Below are positions 32,833 through 45,455 of a DNA stretch of 64,000 nt, in pieces. A program made the position numbers and the translations under genes. The notes below the pieces were generated by a model, which was not told the DNA's origin, searched no databases, and saw only the letters and a program-made list of their open reading frames with translations. Within the stretch, counting starts at the first letter, position 1. Each line of letters begins with the position of its first letter. The stretch spans positions 62,001 through 126,000 of the forward strand of contig NZ_SDGL01000005.1 of NCBI RefSeq assembly GCF_007095465.1. The letters are read 5' to 3'. The stretch is from Lactobacillus mulieris (GTDB lineage Bacteria; Bacillota; Bacilli; Lactobacillales; Lactobacillaceae).

Positions 32833-35109
32833 ATGGAAACACAATTACATGGCCTTACTTCTGCTGAAGCAGAAAAACGGCTGAAAAAGGATGGTCCAAA
32901 TGAAGTACCAGAACCTGAATTTAATTTTTGGAAAGCTTTCTTATCTAAGTTATGGAATCTATCTGCTTGGATTTTAGAGGCTGCTTTACTACTTGAATTA
33001 GTTTTAGGAAAAGGTATTCAAGCTGGATTCGTCTTATTAATGCTGTTATTTGCAGCATACAATGGAGCTACTCAAAAGAAAAAGTCTCGCAGAGTTTTAA
33101 ATGATATTTCTCATGAGCTAACCCCTACTGTAGCTGTAGAACGTGATGGTAAGTGGATTAAATTAAATTCCAAACAATTAGTTGTTGGAGATTTAATAAA
33201 TTTAAAGCGCGGAGATGTTTTAGCTGCCGATGTTAGTTTAAAAGATGGTAAAATCACTTGCGATGAAAGCTCTATAACTGGTGAATCCGCACCAGTTAAT
33301 AAGCAATTAAATGATACTGCTTATGCTGGAACAACTGTTGTAGATGGTTCTGGTTTAGCAATTGTCACAGCAACTGGTGCTAATTCCCGTTCAGGTAAAA
33401 CTATTAATCTGATTAATCAATCAGCTGCTCCAGGACACTTACAACAATTGTTAACTAAGATTATTTTTTACCTTTGTATGCTTAGTTTGACTCTGACAAT
33501 TATTATCATTATTGCTGCTTTTATGCGCGGAGAAGGTATTCACGGAGTAATCCAAATGCTACCTTTCCTTGCTATGATGTTCATTGCTTCAATTCCAGTT
33601 GCTATGCCATCAACGTTTGCAATTTCTAATTCATTTGAAGCCAAGCGTTTAAGTAAAGAAGGCGTCTTAACTTCTGATTTAACAGGAATTCAAGATGCTG
33701 CCAACCTAAATTTAATTTTATTAGATAAAACTGGCACAATTACTGAAAATAAAACAGCTGTGTCTAGTTTGACTAACTTGAGTTCATTATCAGATTCTGA
33801 AGTTTTACAATTTGCTGAAGCTGCCACTGATAAACGTAACACCTCAATAATTGATGCTGCAATTATTGAATATTCAGAACAAAAAGGCCTTACTTCTCTA
33901 ACTCCAGAAAAATTTGTCCCATTTACTTCTGATACTGGATATTCTGAAGCAGTTGTAAATGGTCAAAATTTAAAACTTGGCTCATTTAAACAATTATCTT
34001 TAATTGATACTAATGCCAATGAAAAAATTAAAGACATCGATTTTACAGCTGGCCGTTCTGTTGCATTGCTAATTGACAATAAGTTAGCTGCGGTCTTTAT
34101 ATTGCAAGATAAAGTAAGAAGTGATTCTAAAGCTGCTTTGGCAGAACTCAAAAAGCGTGGTATTCGACCAATAATGTTAACTGGTGATAATCAACGAACT
34201 GCCGCAGCTGTAGCAAAACAAGTTTCATTAACTGGAAATGTAATTTCTATTCATGACTTTAATGAACAAACAGACTTAGATTCTCTTGCAGGAATTGCTG
34301 ATGTTTTACCAGAAGACAAGCTTAAAATGGTCAAATTCTTCCAAGAAAAAGGCTTTATCGTTGGAATGACTGGTGATGGTGTCAACGACGCTCCTGCTTT
34401 AAAACAAGCAGAAGTTGGTATTGCTGTAGCTAACGCTGCCGATGTTGCTAAGCGAAGCGGTAAGATGGTATTACTTGATGATGGTTTAATGCCAATTGTT
34501 AAAATATTAGATGCTGGTCACAGAGTTTACCAAAGGATGACGACTTGGTCATTAACTAAGTTATCAAGAACTGCTGAGTTAACAATGATTTTAACCTTTG
34601 GATATCTTTTATTTGGATATCTACCAATGGCCTTAAATGCGATGGTTATTTACACTATTATGAATAATATGGTTACTATGATGATTGGAACAGACAATAC
34701 CCATATTACTTATAAACCTGAAAATTGGAACATAGACCGAATGGCAAAAGTTTCAATGTCACTGGCTTCTGGTTGGACATTAATTGGTTGTTTATTTGTT
34801 TGGTTTATGAACAATAAACTAGGTTTCACGCAAGGTCAAGTTGGAACAATGGTTTACGTATACTGCGTGTTAAGTGCGATGTTAATCGTATTAATAACTA
34901 GAACCAAAACTTACTTCTGGCAATCACATCCATCCCGTTTAGTAGGTACAGTTCAAATTATTGATGTAGCCTTAACCTTTGCATTAGCGTTACTTGGAAT
35001 TGCAATGACACAGATTTCGATAATTAATCTTGGCTTAGTTATTATCGTTTCTCTAATAAGCGCAATAATAATTGACTTAATTTATCAGCCTATTATGAAA
35101 AATAGATAA
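32833..35109 (+). CDS. P-type ATPase, probable proton-efflux (type IIIA)
   Basis: A 758-residue P-type ATPase. The N-terminal TSAEAEKRLKKDGPNEVPE is the cation ATPase N-terminal domain. TGES lies near 150 (actuator), DKTGT with phosphorylated Asp298, then MLTGDNQRTAAA and MTGDGVNDAPAL in the nucleotide/phosphorylation domains. The TM segments after ATPEM-like PFLAMMFIASIPVAMPST resemble H+-ATPases more than heavy-metal pumps; there is no N-terminal metal-binding CxxC. It may export protons for acid tolerance; Mg2+ or Ca2+ transport is the alternative. GGGGGAAATG precedes ATG 32833. Confidence 0.82.
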   Translation: METQLHGLTSAEAEKRLKKDGPNEVPEPEFNFWKAFLSKLWNLSAWILEAALLLELVLGKGIQAGFVLLMLLFAAYNGATQKKKSRRVLNDISHELTPTVAVERDGKWIKLNSKQLVVGDLINLKRGDVLAADVSLKDGKITCDESSITGESAPVNKQLNDTAYAGTTVVDGSGLAIVTATGANSRSGKTINLINQSAAPGHLQQLLTKIIFYLCMLSLTLTIIIIIAAFMRGEGIHGVIQMLPFLAMMFIASIPVAMPSTFAISNSFEAKRLSKEGVLTSDLTGIQDAANLNLILLDKTGTITENKTAVSSLTNLSSLSDSEVLQFAEAATDKRNTSIIDAAIIEYSEQKGLTSLTPEKFVPFTSDTGYSEAVVNGQNLKLGSFKQLSLIDTNANEKIKDIDFTAGRSVALLIDNKLAAVFILQDKVRSDSKAALAELKKRGIRPIMLTGDNQRTAAAVAKQVSLTGNVISIHDFNEQTDLDSLAGIADVLPEDKLKMVKFFQEKGFIVGMTGDGVNDAPALKQAEVGIAVANAADVAKRSGKMVLLDDGLMPIVKILDAGHRVYQRMTTWSLTKLSRTAELTMILTFGYLLFGYLPMALNAMVIYTIMNNMVTMMIGTDNTHITYKPENWNIDRMAKVSMSLASGWTLIGCLFVWFMNNKLGFTQGQVGTMVYVYCVLSAMLIVLITRTKTYFWQSHPSRLVGTVQIIDVALTFALALLGIAMTQISIINLGLVIIVSLISAIIIDLIYQPIMKNR

Positions 35110-35120
35110 TTCTGATATGC

Positions 35121-35152
35121 AAAAAGCTCACTTCAAATGAAGTGAGCTTTTT
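35121..35152. terminator. Terminator between ATPase gene and apt
   Basis: A 14-bp perfect stem AAAAAGCTCACTTC / GAAGTGAGCTTTTT with loop AAAT, able to serve the converging transcripts. Confidence 0.88.
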
Positions 35153-35166
35153 CTTATTCAATATAA

Positions 35167-35694
35167 TTAAGCACCATGGTATTGAACAAGTGAAAAGATA
35201 TCAATATTTGGCAACTTTTCTCTACCCTTTAAATCAGGTAATTCAACATAAAAAGCTGCACCAACTACTTCTCCACCAAGCCGTTCAATCAATTCAATAG
35301 CAGCATGTAAAGTTCCAGCTGTTGCCATCAAGTCATCACAAATAACAACTTTTTGACCTGGTTTAATAGCATCTTTATGCATTTCTAAACTATTTGAACC
35401 ATATTCTAAATCATATGATGCTCTTTCAACTTCACGAGGTAATTTGTGAGGCTTTCTTGCAGGAACAAATCCTACTCCTAATTCAGTAGCAACTGGACAT
35501 CCCACAATAAAACCACGTGCTTCTGGTCCAACAATTACGTCTGCACCACGTTTTTTGGCATATTCTGCTAATTCATGAGTTGCAGCTCTAAAGATTTCAC
35601 CATCAGACAAGATAGGAGTGATATCCCGAAAAACAATTCCCTTATTAGGAAAATCCTGCACGCTTGCAATATACTTCTTAAAATCAACTGTCAT
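35167..35694 (-). CDS. apt: Adenine phosphoribosyltransferase
   Basis: A 175-residue enzyme making AMP from adenine and PRPP. The PRPP-binding motif is [17 protein letters not shown] (about 116-132), and [12 protein letters not shown] (22-33) and [10 protein letters not shown] are the family's active-site loops. Length matches. It follows recJ by 17 bases and ends the lepA-srtA-recJ-apt run. Confidence 0.96.
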   Translation of the reverse strand: MTVDFKKYIASVQDFPNKGIVFRDITPILSDGEIFRAATHELAEYAKKRGADVIVGPEARGFIVGCPVATELGVGFVPARKPHKLPREVERASYDLEYGSNSLEMHKDAIKPGQKVVICDDLMATAGTLHAAIELIERLGGEVVGAAFYVELPDLKGREKLPNIDIFSLVQYHGA

Positions 35695-35711
35695 GTTGAT
35701 AACGACCTCCG

Positions 35712-37973
35712 TTATTTTAAATGCTGGTTAACATACGCTAGCAATTGACTAGACGGCATGGTTCTCAAACTTGTTACAAAATTCAGCTGTGACTGCGTCC
35801 CTAAGAAATAGCGCGAATCAGTTAATTTTTTATGATTAGCCACCTTATTTGGAACAAGTTCTGCCTTATCCATTTTAACAAACTCTAGCTCTAAAAACAC
35901 CCTCAAAATAAAGTAAATACTATCTCCATCAAGACCAAGATATGGTGCTACAAGCCGATAATCTTCTGGTTTAAGATTGGGGTGTGAATAAACATATTTT
36001 AATGTTTTAGCAAACTCTGTTCGACTAGGCATCATCGAAATTGGTAATTGATCTATCATAAATCGTAAATATAATTGCTGATATTCGTTTTTTAGAACTT
36101 GATCCAATTCCTGACGATTATGTGGCGCATCAAGCAAAGTAACAATCTCTCCGCTTCCTTCATAATCTTTTGCCAAAATAATTTTATCTTGGTCAATTCC
36201 CAACTGACCAACTGCCTTATTTAAATTATGTTCATCAAACAAAACAAACCGATCCGCAAAACCTAAAATATGCCTTTGTCTTCGAAAATCTATTGCCTTA
36301 TTCTTGCCTAAAGAAAAACTTGGTACACCAAAATCTATTGATTTCAGTTGCCCCTGCAGAGAAAGCTTCTTTTGCCACATATTTTTACTAATGTTCAAAT
36401 AAATTGCTGTAACATATGGTAACAAGTTCTGAGTCAAATAGGCCATATTAAAACCTATTATTTTCAAGTTGCCAACATTAAATTTTAAGTGGTTTTTATC
36501 TTTTCCAATTACAAATAAAGAAGAAATTTCTGGTTCCTTAACGCAATATACCGGCTCTGGATTATCTGTTCCAAAAGGTCCAACTTTTTTCATATCATCT
36601 AAAATTGATAAATCAACACTATTGGTATCTAAATCCAAATCATAATAATCAATAGCATTATTCGAACTAGCTTGATAACTATTTTCAAATGCTTTCCGCA
36701 AAGAATTAATCTTATCTTCTTTTAGTGACAGACCACAAGCAAAATCATGTCCACCAAAATTTTCAAATAAAGAATCTTTTAATTTAAATAAGGCCTCAAA
36801 TAAATTAAAACCTGCATTACTTCTTCCAGATCCTTTGACTAAGCCATCTTCATTTTTAGTGAGTAAAATTGTTGGTTTATGAACTTTTTCTACTATTTTA
36901 TTCGCTACTAAACCCAAAACCCCTTCGTGCCAGCTAGAATCATATAAAACTAAAGTATTTTGGCTATTGTATCCAAATTTCTTTATTTGATTTAAAGCAG
37001 ACTCATATACTTTTTGGGTCAATTCTTTACGTTCATTATTTAATTCTTCAACTTTTTTGGCTAATTTTTGGGCTTCCTCTAAGTCGTCTGATAAAAGTAA
37101 ATCAACAGCTAATCTTGCACTTGCTAATCTACCTGTTGCATTTAATCTTGGAGCAATTTGAAAGCCAGTATCTGTTTCATCAATATTCCCTAACTCAAGC
37201 CCTGCTTCTTTAATTAAAGCGCGTAATCCTGGTCGTTGCGTATGATTTAGCAATTCTAAACCACGCTTAACAATAATATGGCCTTCTCCAGATACTTTCA
37301 CCATATCACCTATTGTCCCAATCATCGCTAATTCTATTAGTTCAGGCATAGTATCTTCCATTAAGGCGCGGCATATTGTGTAAGCAACCCCAGCACCACA
37401 ATAATCATCAAATGGATATTTTTGATTTGGATAATTACAGTGAACTATTGCTTTTGCCTCAGGCATTTGCTCTTGAAAACTATGATGGTCTGTCACGATA
37501 ACATCACACCCATTATCTTGAGCATACCTCACTTCTTCAATCCCTGTTACACCATTATCAACGGTAATAATTAATTTAGTCCCATCTGCAACGATTTGTT
37601 GATAACGTTTCATACTTGGTCCATATCCATCTTTAAAACGATCAGGAATAAAGTAATGGACATCTGCTCCTAAAATTGCTAGGGTTTCATACATAATTGT
37701 TGTAGCAGTAATACCATCTGCATCATAATCACCATAAATTGTAATTTTTTCAAAATTATCAATTGCTTGATTAATGCGATCAACGGTTTCTTGCATCCCA
37801 TGCATTAAATATGGATCTGCAAAATCTTCCTCTGTACTATTAAGCCAATAATTTAATTTCTCATCTGTGTTAATTTCACGCAAAGAAAATAACTTAGCCG
37901 TAAGTGGGCTAAGTTGATATTTTTCTATTAATTCACTCGATAATTCTGTTGCTTCTCTTTTTTTCCAAGTCAT
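35712..37973 (-). CDS. recJ: Single-stranded-DNA-specific 5'-3' exonuclease
   Basis: A 753-residue RecJ. DHH-family motifs: [14 protein letters not shown] (about 79-92), [14 protein letters not shown] (157-170) and the DHHA1 domain with [15 protein letters not shown] near 380, followed by an OB-fold-like and a Lactobacillus C-terminal extension. RecJ acts in recombination and mismatch repair. The start overlaps the srtA stop by one base (TAATG), so translation is coupled. Confidence 0.94.
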   Translation of the reverse strand: MTWKKREATELSSELIEKYQLSPLTAKLFSLREINTDEKLNYWLNSTEEDFADPYLMHGMQETVDRINQAIDNFEKITIYGDYDADGITATTIMYETLAILGADVHYFIPDRFKDGYGPSMKRYQQIVADGTKLIITVDNGVTGIEEVRYAQDNGCDVIVTDHHSFQEQMPEAKAIVHCNYPNQKYPFDDYCGAGVAYTICRALMEDTMPELIELAMIGTIGDMVKVSGEGHIIVKRGLELLNHTQRPGLRALIKEAGLELGNIDETDTGFQIAPRLNATGRLASARLAVDLLLSDDLEEAQKLAKKVEELNNERKELTQKVYESALNQIKKFGYNSQNTLVLYDSSWHEGVLGLVANKIVEKVHKPTILLTKNEDGLVKGSGRSNAGFNLFEALFKLKDSLFENFGGHDFACGLSLKEDKINSLRKAFENSYQASSNNAIDYYDLDLDTNSVDLSILDDMKKVGPFGTDNPEPVYCVKEPEISSLFVIGKDKNHLKFNVGNLKIIGFNMAYLTQNLLPYVTAIYLNISKNMWQKKLSLQGQLKSIDFGVPSFSLGKNKAIDFRRQRHILGFADRFVLFDEHNLNKAVGQLGIDQDKIILAKDYEGSGEIVTLLDAPHNRQELDQVLKNEYQQLYLRFMIDQLPISMMPSRTEFAKTLKYVYSHPNLKPEDYRLVAPYLGLDGDSIYFILRVFLELEFVKMDKAELVPNKVANHKKLTDSRYFLGTQSQLNFVTSLRTMPSSQLLAYVNQHLK

Positions 37974-38683
37974 TATTTTAATTTAAATACACTCAAGTTC
38001 TTAGTTGTTGCTTTTTTGGTCTGGATTAATTTACCACGAACGGCCCAACGATTTATACCACCGTCAGCACATGTGATTAATGTTACGATATTACTTTTGG
38101 TATTATTGACTAACCAAACAGCGGTTGGATCTACAACTCGCTTCATGTAAATTCTATAAACATAAACTTTCTTTAAGTCAGTTAAATATACCTTTTGACC
38201 AATTTTGGTATCTTCAATTGGTGAAAATAAAACACCTTTGGCAGTCATATAGTGACCAGCTAATGGATAATTTCCTTTTCCCATCACTTGATCTTCTCTC
38301 ATTGTACCAGCACCAGTAGACAATGAATCATCACTTAATCCTAGCAAAATTGGCAAATATAGATTAACTTTTGGAATCGCAATTGCACCTATAGCATTAG
38401 CGGTATTTTTTACACGTGAACGCGTAACCTTGGCAATATCAATATCCTGTACCTTGCTATAATCAAACATTCCTTTTTTCTTTTGATTAGCTGCTACTGT
38501 TTTTTTCGTTAGTCCTTGCAAGGTTGAAGTTTGGTTTTGTTTAACAAAATACTCTTGAATTGGACCATTAAAGACCAAAATAATACCAACAATGAATAAA
38601 ATAACTGCTAAAACTCTTAATAAAATTGTTTTCTTGCTAGTTTTAGATTTCTTACTTAATTTTTGTTTATTGTCATCCGTCAT
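37973..38683 (-). CDS. srtA: Sortase A (class A)
   Basis: A 236-residue membrane-anchored transpeptidase that fixes LPxTG proteins to the wall. A cytoplasmic basic tail, one helix (about 20-38: ILLRVLAVILFIVGIILVF) and the sortase barrel follow. The catalytic triad is His144 in LAGHYM, Cys205 in TLITCAD and Arg212 in INRWAV. I start at ATG 38683, with AAGGGA upstream and immediately after the lepA stop; a frame from 38710 would overlap lepA by 26 bases. No LPxTG protein is encoded in the window. Confidence 0.92.
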   Translation of the reverse strand: MTDDNKQKLSKKSKTSKKTILLRVLAVILFIVGIILVFNGPIQEYFVKQNQTSTLQGLTKKTVAANQKKKGMFDYSKVQDIDIAKVTRSRVKNTANAIGAIAIPKVNLYLPILLGLSDDSLSTGAGTMREDQVMGKGNYPLAGHYMTAKGVLFSPIEDTKIGQKVYLTDLKKVYVYRIYMKRVVDPTAVWLVNNTKSNIVTLITCADGGINRWAVRGKLIQTKKATTKNLSVFKLK

Positions 38684-38684
38684 T

Positions 38685-40523
38685 TTACTTTCCCTTGATA
38701 TCGTCATCATTCATTTTCAAAACTGCCATGAAAGCATCCTGTGGAACTTCTACTTTTCCAACCGCCTTCATCCGTTTCTTACCACGCTTTTGCTTATCAA
38801 GCAATTTTGCACGTCGATCCGGATCACCAGTATGAATCCGAGCTGTAACGTCTTTACGATATGGTTTAATCGTTGCACGTGAAATGATTTTTGCACCAAT
38901 AGCTCCCTGAATGTCAACTTCAAAATTCTGACGAGGAATAAGCTTTTTCAATAATGAAGTCATTTGGCGAGCACGAGCCTGTGCATCAGATCTGTGTGCA
39001 ATAAAGCTTAACGCATCAATTGGCTCTTTATTGAGTAAGACATCAATTTTTACTAAATCAGTTGCGCGATAGCCAATGATTTCATAATCAAGCGATGCAT
39101 ACCCCTTAGTTGAGGATTTAAGATCATCGAAAAAGTCAAAAATTATTTCAGCTAAAGGAATATGATAAATAACATTTACTCGATATTTATCTAAATAGTC
39201 CATCGTTTGAAATTCGCCACGTTTTCTTTGACACAATTCCATTACAGGACCTACAAAATCATTAGGAACCATTATTTCAGCTTTAACATATGGCTCTTGA
39301 ACTTCCTTATATTCACCCGCATCTGGTAAATCTGAAGGATTATCAATCACCTTGGTAGTTCCATCGTTCATTATCGCATGATAATCAGTAGATGGAGCCG
39401 TCATAATTAAATCAAGATCAAATTCTTGCTCTAATCTTTCTTGCACCACGTCCATATGAAGCAAACCTAAAAATCCACATCTAAAACCAAATCCTAACGC
39501 AGTTGAAGTTTCAGGTTCAAATTCAAGTGCAGCATCATTTAATTGCAACTTTTCTAAGGCTTCTTTCAAGTCGTCATATTTGCTATTATCAACTGGATAC
39601 ATCCCACTGAAAACCATTGGAGGAATTTGTCGATAACCTGGTAATGCTTCTTCAGTCGGCTTTTTTGCTGATGTAATTGTATCCCCAACTCTAGTTTCAC
39701 GAACGGATTTAATATTAGCTGTTAAATAACCTACATCTCCTGCAACAAGCATATCTTTTTTTACAGGATGAGGGTTAGAAACACCCACTTCAGTAACTTC
39801 ATACTTTTTGTGAGTATTCATAATTTCAATTTCGTCTCCAGGCTTTACCATTCCATCTTCAATTCGAACAGCTAAAACAACCCCACGGTAATCATCATAT
39901 TTAGAATCAAAAATCAAAGCCTTAAGAGGTGCTTCCAAATCTCCCTGTGGTGCCGGAATGTCAGTTACAATTCGCTCAAGCAACTCTGGAATTCCTAATC
40001 CAGTTTTACCAGAAACTTCAACTGCATCACTAGCATCAAGACCTAACATTTCTTCAATTTCCATTTTGGCGTTTTCAGGGTCTGCAGATGGTAAATCTAT
40101 TTTATTGATAACAGGCAAAATTTCTAAATCATCATCAATTGCTAAATAAGTGTTAGCCAAAGTTTGAGCCTGTACACCTTGAGAAGCATCAACTACTAAC
40201 AAAGCCCCTTCGCATGCGGCAAGCGAACGTGATACTTCATATGAAAAATCAACGTGTCCTGGGGTATCAATCAAGTGAAAAATATAGTCTTCGCCATCTT
40301 TAGCATGATACTTTACTTCAACTGAGTTTAACTTAATAGTAATACCTCTTTGACGCTCTAAAGGCATATCATCAAGCATTTGACTTTTCAGTTGTCTTTG
40401 AGCAACAGTATCAGTTAATTCCAAAATTCTATCAGCAATCGTTGATTTACCATGGTCAATATGGGCAACGATTGAAAAATTACGAATGTGTTTTTGATAA
40501 TCTTTAAGTTTTTTGAGGTCCAT
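38685..40523 (-). CDS. lepA: Elongation factor 4 (back-translocase GTPase)
   Basis: A 612-residue LepA. G1 AHIDHGKST (about 20-28), switch [14 protein letters not shown] (81-88), NKIDLP (135-140) and the LepA-specific C-terminal domain with [18 protein letters not shown] are present. EF4 backs up stalled ribosomes under stress. The order dnaJ-lepA is common in lactobacilli. It starts at ATG 40523; a promoter with an extended -10 lies upstream at about 40552-40580. Confidence 0.97.
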   Translation of the reverse strand: MDLKKLKDYQKHIRNFSIVAHIDHGKSTIADRILELTDTVAQRQLKSQMLDDMPLERQRGITIKLNSVEVKYHAKDGEDYIFHLIDTPGHVDFSYEVSRSLAACEGALLVVDASQGVQAQTLANTYLAIDDDLEILPVINKIDLPSADPENAKMEIEEMLGLDASDAVEVSGKTGLGIPELLERIVTDIPAPQGDLEAPLKALIFDSKYDDYRGVVLAVRIEDGMVKPGDEIEIMNTHKKYEVTEVGVSNPHPVKKDMLVAGDVGYLTANIKSVRETRVGDTITSAKKPTEEALPGYRQIPPMVFSGMYPVDNSKYDDLKEALEKLQLNDAALEFEPETSTALGFGFRCGFLGLLHMDVVQERLEQEFDLDLIMTAPSTDYHAIMNDGTTKVIDNPSDLPDAGEYKEVQEPYVKAEIMVPNDFVGPVMELCQRKRGEFQTMDYLDKYRVNVIYHIPLAEIIFDFFDDLKSSTKGYASLDYEIIGYRATDLVKIDVLLNKEPIDALSFIAHRSDAQARARQMTSLLKKLIPRQNFEVDIQGAIGAKIISRATIKPYRKDVTARIHTGDPDRRAKLLDKQKRGKKRMKAVGKVEVPQDAFMAVLKMNDDDIKGK

Positions 40524-40551
40524 ATAGTTCCATCCTTTTTAGTCTATTCCT

Positions 40552-40580
40552 ATTATAGCAAATAGGCATTAAGGGACAAA
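40552..40580 (-). promoter_or_regulatory. lepA promoter
   Basis: TTGCTATAAT includes TATAAT (40557-40552) with an extended TG, and TTTGTC (40580-40575) 17 bases upstream. Confidence 0.6.
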
Positions 40581-40662
40581 TAAAAAGAGAAAATCTCACT
40601 AATATTTAGCTATATATTAATTCAAGTAAAATAATATTAAGTTTTATAGTCAATGCTAACAA

Positions 40663-40686
40663 AAAAAGAGCCTTACAGCTCTTTTT
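40663..40686 (-). terminator. Terminator of dnaJ
   Basis: AAAAAGAGC / GCTCTTTTT with loop CTTACA and T run on the minus strand. Confidence 0.82.
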
Positions 40687-40699
40687 ACTAATTCATAAT

Positions 40700-41836
40700 T
40701 TAGCCTAATTTGTCTTTTAATCGTTCAAAGAAGTTTTTTTCCTGCGGAGTTATTGAGTCTCCGCCAGCTTTAACGAAATCAACCAAGGCTTGTTTTTGTT
40801 TGTCGTTAATTGACTTAGGGATTACTACTTCAACAGTTGAGATCTGGTCACCTTTGCCATCTCCACGAAGATAAGGTACACCTTCTCCACGAATAGTGAA
40901 CTTAGCACCAGGTTGAGTGCCAGCAGGGATTTTCAGACTAGTTTCGCCATTAACAGTCTTAATTTTAATTTCATCACCCAAAGTTGCTTGAGCAAATGAA
41001 ATTGGAACAGTTGTATAAATTGTGTTACCACGACGAGTGAAGTCTTTACTTGGTCTAATTCGAAAGACAATGTATAAGTCACCATAAGGTCCACCATTTT
41101 TCCCAGCTTCACCTTGACCACTCAATCGAATTTGTTGACCATTGTCAATCCCAGCAGGGATCTTAACTTCAAGAGTTTGCTTTTTATCAGTATGACCTGC
41201 ACCATGACAAGTAGCACAAGGATGTTCAATAATAACACCTTTTCCATGACACTTATCACATAAAGTCTGTCTTTGAATTACACCAAGCATGGATTGTTGA
41301 GTAACTGTCATATATCCACTACCATGACACTTGTCACAAGTAATCGGATGGGTTCCCTTCTCTGCCCCAGTACCATGACAAACTTCGCAAGTTTCACTTC
41401 TAGTGTAAGTTACGTTAGAAGTCTTACCTTTAATGGCATCCATGAAGTCAATTGTCATTGTATAGTCTAAATCGTCACCTTTAACAGGGGCTGTTGGATC
41501 AACATGTCTTTGACTAGCTCCACCAAAAATATCACTAAAAATATCGCCAAAACCACTAAAGTTACTGAAATCACCATATTGACCATTACCAGCACCATAT
41601 CCGGCCTGACCATTTACACCAGCTTGGCCAAATTGATCATATTGTGCGCGTTTTTGCTTATCATGTAATACTTCATAAGCTTCGTTAACTTCTTTAAATT
41701 TTTCTTCTGCGTCTGGTGCTTTATTAATATCTGGGTGATATTTTTTGGATAACTTCCGGTAAGCTCTCTGGATATCTTGCTCACTCGCATTTTTATCCAA
41801 TCCCAGAATGTCATAGTAATCGCGACTTGTCGCCAT
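40700..41836 (-). CDS. dnaJ: Hsp40 co-chaperone
   Basis: A 378-residue type I DnaJ: J domain with YHPDINK (HPD at about 34-36), Gly/Phe-rich region (about 75-110), four CxxCxGxG zinc-binding repeats ([32 protein letters not shown]), and the C-terminal substrate domains. It stimulates DnaK ATPase. It closes the hrcA operon, 71 bases after dnaK, across a partial terminator. Confidence 0.98.
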   Translation of the reverse strand: MATSRDYYDILGLDKNASEQDIQRAYRKLSKKYHPDINKAPDAEEKFKEVNEAYEVLHDKQKRAQYDQFGQAGVNGQAGYGAGNGQYGDFSNFSGFGDIFSDIFGGASQRHVDPTAPVKGDDLDYTMTIDFMDAIKGKTSNVTYTRSETCEVCHGTGAEKGTHPITCDKCHGSGYMTVTQQSMLGVIQRQTLCDKCHGKGVIIEHPCATCHGAGHTDKKQTLEVKIPAGIDNGQQIRLSGQGEAGKNGGPYGDLYIVFRIRPSKDFTRRGNTIYTTVPISFAQATLGDEIKIKTVNGETSLKIPAGTQPGAKFTIRGEGVPYLRGDGKGDQISTVEVVIPKSINDKQKQALVDFVKAGGDSITPQEKNFFERLKDKLG

Positions 41837-41867
41837 TTTCTAACGCTCCTTATCTTTGATAAAAGAA

Positions 41868-41887
41868 AAGGACTAAAATTAGTCCTT
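41868..41887 (-). terminator. Hairpin between dnaK and dnaJ
   Basis: AAGGACT-AAAATT-AGTCCTT, 7-bp stem. Short and followed by a modest T tract, so it may only reduce dnaJ expression relative to dnaK, as in other Gram-positives. Confidence 0.5.
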
Positions 41888-41907
41888 AACTTTCAACCAT
41901 TATAGCA

Positions 41908-43749
41908 TTACTTGTCAGGGTTTACTTTTTTAAAGTCACCATTGACAGTATCTCCATTATTGCCATCATTATTATCTGATGGGTTTGGACCAGCTTGGCC
42001 TGCTTGACCTTGAGCACCATTGGCTTGATACAACTTAACTGCTAAATCTTGTGCAACCTTAGATAAAGCGTCCTTCTTTTCTTTCATTTCATCTAAGTTG
42101 TTATCTTTTTGAGCTTTCTTAAGTGCTTCCAAAGCATCCTTAACTTTAGATACTTCATCTGCAGGAACCTTGTCGCCAACTTCTTTCAAAGTCTTTTCAG
42201 TAGTGAAGATTAATGAATCTACTTCATTACGTAAGTCTGCTTCTTCTTTCTTCTTTTTATCCTCATCAGCGTGTTCTTCTGCTTCTTTTTGCATACGCTT
42301 GATTTCTTCGTCGGATAAACCTGATGATGACTTGATAGTAATCTTTTGTTCCTTACCAGTACCCATGTCCTTAGCAGAAACATTTACGATACCGTTCTTG
42401 TCAATGTCGAAGGTAACTTGAATTTGTGGCACACCACGTGGTGCAGCTGGGATATCAGTTAACTCAAATCTACCTAATGTCTTGTTATCAGCTGCCATTG
42501 GACGTTCACCTTGCAAAACGTGAATATCTACAGCTGGTTGATTATCTGCAGCAGTTGAGAAGATTTGGCTTTTTGAAGTTGGAATAGTAGTGTTTCTATC
42601 AATTAACTTAGTGAAGACTCCACCCATGGTTTCAATTCCAAGTGATAAAGGAGTTACATCAAGTAAAACAACATCCTTAACATCACCTGAAATAACACCA
42701 CCTTGAACAGCTGCACCTAAGGCAACAGCTTCATCAGGGTTGATTGAGTGGTCAGGTTCTTTGCCACTCCACTTCTTAACTGCTTCTTGAACAGCTGGAA
42801 TACGAGTTGAACCACCGTTTAAAATAACTTTATCAATATCGTTAACAGTTAAGCCAGCATCTTTCAACGCATTATCAAATGGAATCTTAGTTCTTTCAAC
42901 TAAGTCATGAGTTAATTCATCAAATTTAGCACGAGTTAAATCAGCTTCCAAGTGAAGTGGACCACTTTCACCTGCAGAAATAAATGGAAGTGATATATGA
43001 GTTGAACTTACACCTGATAAGTCCTTCTTAGCTTTTTCAGCAGCATCCTTTAATCTTTGAAGTGCCATCTTATCCTTAGATAAGTCTACACCATTATCAG
43101 CCTTGAAGTTTTCAATCAACCAATTCATAATCTTTTGGTCGAAATCATCACCACCAAGGTGAGTATCACCATTAGTAGAAAGTACTTGGAAGACGCCGTC
43201 ACCTAATTCCAAAACGGAAACGTCGAAAGTACCACCACCAAGGTCGTATACTAAAATCTTTTCATCTTCTTCATCTTTATCAAGACCATAAGCAAGTGAA
43301 GATGCAGTAGGTTCATTAATAATTCTTTGAACATTTAATCCTGCAATCTTACCAGCATCCTTAGTTGCTTGACGTTGTGAGTCATTGAAGTATGCAGGAA
43401 CAGTAATAACTGCATCCTTTACTTCTTCACCAAGATAATCTTCTGAGAACTTCTTGATGTATTGCAAAATCATCGCAGAAATTTCTTGTGGAGTATAGCT
43501 CTTGTCGCCAACCTTAACCTTGTATCCTGCTTCACCCATGTGACGCTTAATTGACACAATAGTATTTGGGTTAGTGATTGCTTGACGCTTTGCTACTTCA
43601 CCAACTTGAATTTCTCCATCCTTGAAAGCAACTACAGATGGTGTAGTTCTGTTACCTTCAGGGTTAGTAATAATCTTTGGTTCTTTACCTTCCAAAACAG
43701 CAACTGCTGAGTTAGTAGTCCCTAAGTCAATACCAATAACTTTTGACAT
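41908..43749 (-). CDS. dnaK: Hsp70 chaperone
   Basis: A 613-residue Dna[15 protein letters not shown] (5-18), the [14 protein letters not shown] phosphate loop and the [17 protein letters not shown] region identify the ATPase domain; the substrate domain ends in a Gln/Gly/Asn-rich tail closing ...[11 protein letters not shown]. It binds exposed hydrophobic segments with ATP cycles set by DnaJ and GrpE. SD AAGGAC precedes ATG 43749. Confidence 0.98.
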   Translation of the reverse strand: MSKVIGIDLGTTNSAVAVLEGKEPKIITNPEGNRTTPSVVAFKDGEIQVGEVAKRQAITNPNTIVSIKRHMGEAGYKVKVGDKSYTPQEISAMILQYIKKFSEDYLGEEVKDAVITVPAYFNDSQRQATKDAGKIAGLNVQRIINEPTASSLAYGLDKDEEDEKILVYDLGGGTFDVSVLELGDGVFQVLSTNGDTHLGGDDFDQKIMNWLIENFKADNGVDLSKDKMALQRLKDAAEKAKKDLSGVSSTHISLPFISAGESGPLHLEADLTRAKFDELTHDLVERTKIPFDNALKDAGLTVNDIDKVILNGGSTRIPAVQEAVKKWSGKEPDHSINPDEAVALGAAVQGGVISGDVKDVVLLDVTPLSLGIETMGGVFTKLIDRNTTIPTSKSQIFSTAADNQPAVDIHVLQGERPMAADNKTLGRFELTDIPAAPRGVPQIQVTFDIDKNGIVNVSAKDMGTGKEQKITIKSSSGLSDEEIKRMQKEAEEHADEDKKKKEEADLRNEVDSLIFTTEKTLKEVGDKVPADEVSKVKDALEALKKAQKDNNLDEMKEKKDALSKVAQDLAVKLYQANGAQGQAGQAGPNPSDNNDGNNGDTVNGDFKKVNPDK

Positions 43750-43800
43750 ATCAAAAAGTCCTTTCTTATTTCTTTTTATTTTTTAAATAAGCTTAATTAA

Positions 43801-44382
43801 TTATTGGGCAACAATAACCATTGCTGGACGTAAAGTCCGATCTTTATATTGATAGCCCGCTTGCAAAACTTGAACAACGTGATCTTTTTGTTCATCATTT
43901 TCTGCAACTGTTGTTTGAACAGCTTGATGCAAATTAGGATCAAATTTTGCACCTTCAGCCTTAATTTCAGTAATACCATGATCAGCCATTGCCTTAACCA
44001 TAGCATCTAAGGTCATTTCAACACCCTTTTTTAATTGTTTAGAAGCTTCATCATCTACTTTTACACTTAAAGCCCTTTGCAAATTATCAACTGCTGGTAA
44101 AATATCCTTTGCTAAAGATTGGGATTCATATTTAATAAGTTGCGCACGTTCTTTATTGTAGCGATTTTGCATATTTTGAATTTCAGCTTCACTTCGTAGA
44201 TATTTATCTTCAAGTTCAGCTTTTGCAGCTTTTAATTGCTCAATTTCTTTAGCAAGATCTTCCCCAACTTTTTGGGTATCTTTATCAGCCTTAGAAGAAG
44301 TTATTTTTGTTTCCTTATGCTTTAAATCTTCTTTAGGCTTTTGATCAAGGTCTTTTTCACTTGGAAATTCTTTTTTACTCAA
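43801..44382 (-). CDS. grpE: Nucleotide exchange factor GrpE
   Basis: A 193-residue GrpE with an N-terminal charged coiled coil (about 1-90) and the C-terminal beta domain containing [16 protein letters not shown] and [12 protein letters not shown] (about 120-150). It releases ADP from DnaK. It follows hrcA by 13 bases. Start ATG 44382 after AAGGAGG. Confidence 0.97.
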   Translation of the reverse strand: MSKKEFPSEKDLDQKPKEDLKHKETKITSSKADKDTQKVGEDLAKEIEQLKAAKAELEDKYLRSEAEIQNMQNRYNKERAQLIKYESQSLAKDILPAVDNLQRALSVKVDDEASKQLKKGVEMTLDAMVKAMADHGITEIKAEGAKFDPNLHQAVQTTVAENDEQKDHVVQVLQAGYQYKDRTLRPAMVIVAQ

Positions 44383-44395
44383 GACCTTCCCTCCT

Positions 44396-45439
44396 TTACT
44401 GAAATTTTCCGTAATAATCGAGTAGTTTCTTCGCTAATTCCTGTCTGAAATATTCCATTAAACCAATCATTTGTGAATAAGGCATATTCGTTGGTCCCAA
44501 TAAGGCAATTGTGCCTCTGCCATGACTTCCAACACTATAGCTTGCTGTAAGTAAACTATAATTTTTTAGTAAATCACTTGGAAGTTCTGAACCCAATTTA
44601 ACTTGAACTGGAAAATGCTCATCAGAATCATCACCTTCAAAACTCAATAAGCTACTAATCATGTCATTTTGATCAAACATTTCATACAAAGATCGAATGT
44701 CTTGAACATTGCCTGTAGCATTATTCAAAAGATTTATTTGACCATCAACATACATCTGTTCACTAGCCGCATCTTTCAAGACGTCTGCTAGCAAACTTAA
44801 TAAATCATCAGCATTGCCACCTAATTGGTGACTCACTAACTCACTAAGCATTTCTGGTGAAACAGCTGATAAGCTTTTACCAACCAATTCATCATTTATT
44901 AAACGAACAGCCTTTTCTATTTCTTCACCATTAGTAAATCTTGGTAGAGAATAGACTTGGCTTTGAACATTTCCATTATTTGTAACCAAAATTGCCATAA
45001 CTTGTCGATTAGATAAAGGGACAATCCTAAAACCAGTTATTAAAACATGTCTGGATTCTGGCCCTTCTGCAAAAGCAGTATAATTTGTCAAATCTGACAA
45101 AATCTTAGCTGCTTCTTGCACAATTTCATTCACTTGATGAAATGGACGATCCAATTGGCAAACAATTTGATTATAAACAGACTCAGGTAGTTGTAATGGT
45201 TCAACTAAATGATCAAGGTAGTAGCGATAACCATCACTTGATGGAATACGACCACTTGAAGAATGTGTCTTTTCAATAAGACCTTGTTCTTCTAACACCG
45301 CCATTTCATTTCTAATGGTTGCACTAGAAACCTTCATTGGCAGTTGACTCATCACAGTTTTGGAGCCTACGGGCTCATGCGTCTGCGTGAAGTCCTTAAT
45401 GATTGTTTTCAAAATAAGCTCTTGACGTTCGGTTAACAT
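44396..45439 (-). CDS. hrcA: Heat-shock repressor HrcA
   Basis: A 347-residue HrcA: N-terminal winged helix ([20 protein letters not shown], and [18 protein letters not shown] at about 37-54) and the C-terminal dimer domain with [17 protein letters not shown]. It represses its own operon by binding CIRCE, whose copies lie directly upstream. It is first in hrcA-grpE-dnaK-dnaJ. SD AAGAGG before ATG 45439. Confidence 0.98.
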   Translation of the reverse strand: MLTERQELILKTIIKDFTQTHEPVGSKTVMSQLPMKVSSATIRNEMAVLEEQGLIEKTHSSSGRIPSSDGYRYYLDHLVEPLQLPESVYNQIVCQLDRPFHQVNEIVQEAAKILSDLTNYTAFAEGPESRHVLITGFRIVPLSNRQVMAILVTNNGNVQSQVYSLPRFTNGEEIEKAVRLINDELVGKSLSAVSPEMLSELVSHQLGGNADDLLSLLADVLKDAASEQMYVDGQINLLNNATGNVQDIRSLYEMFDQNDMISSLLSFEGDDSDEHFPVQVKLGSELPSDLLKNYSLLTASYSVGSHGRGTIALLGPTNMPYSQMIGLMEYFRQELAKKLLDYYGKFQ

Positions 45440-45455
45440 ATTCTCGACCTCTTAA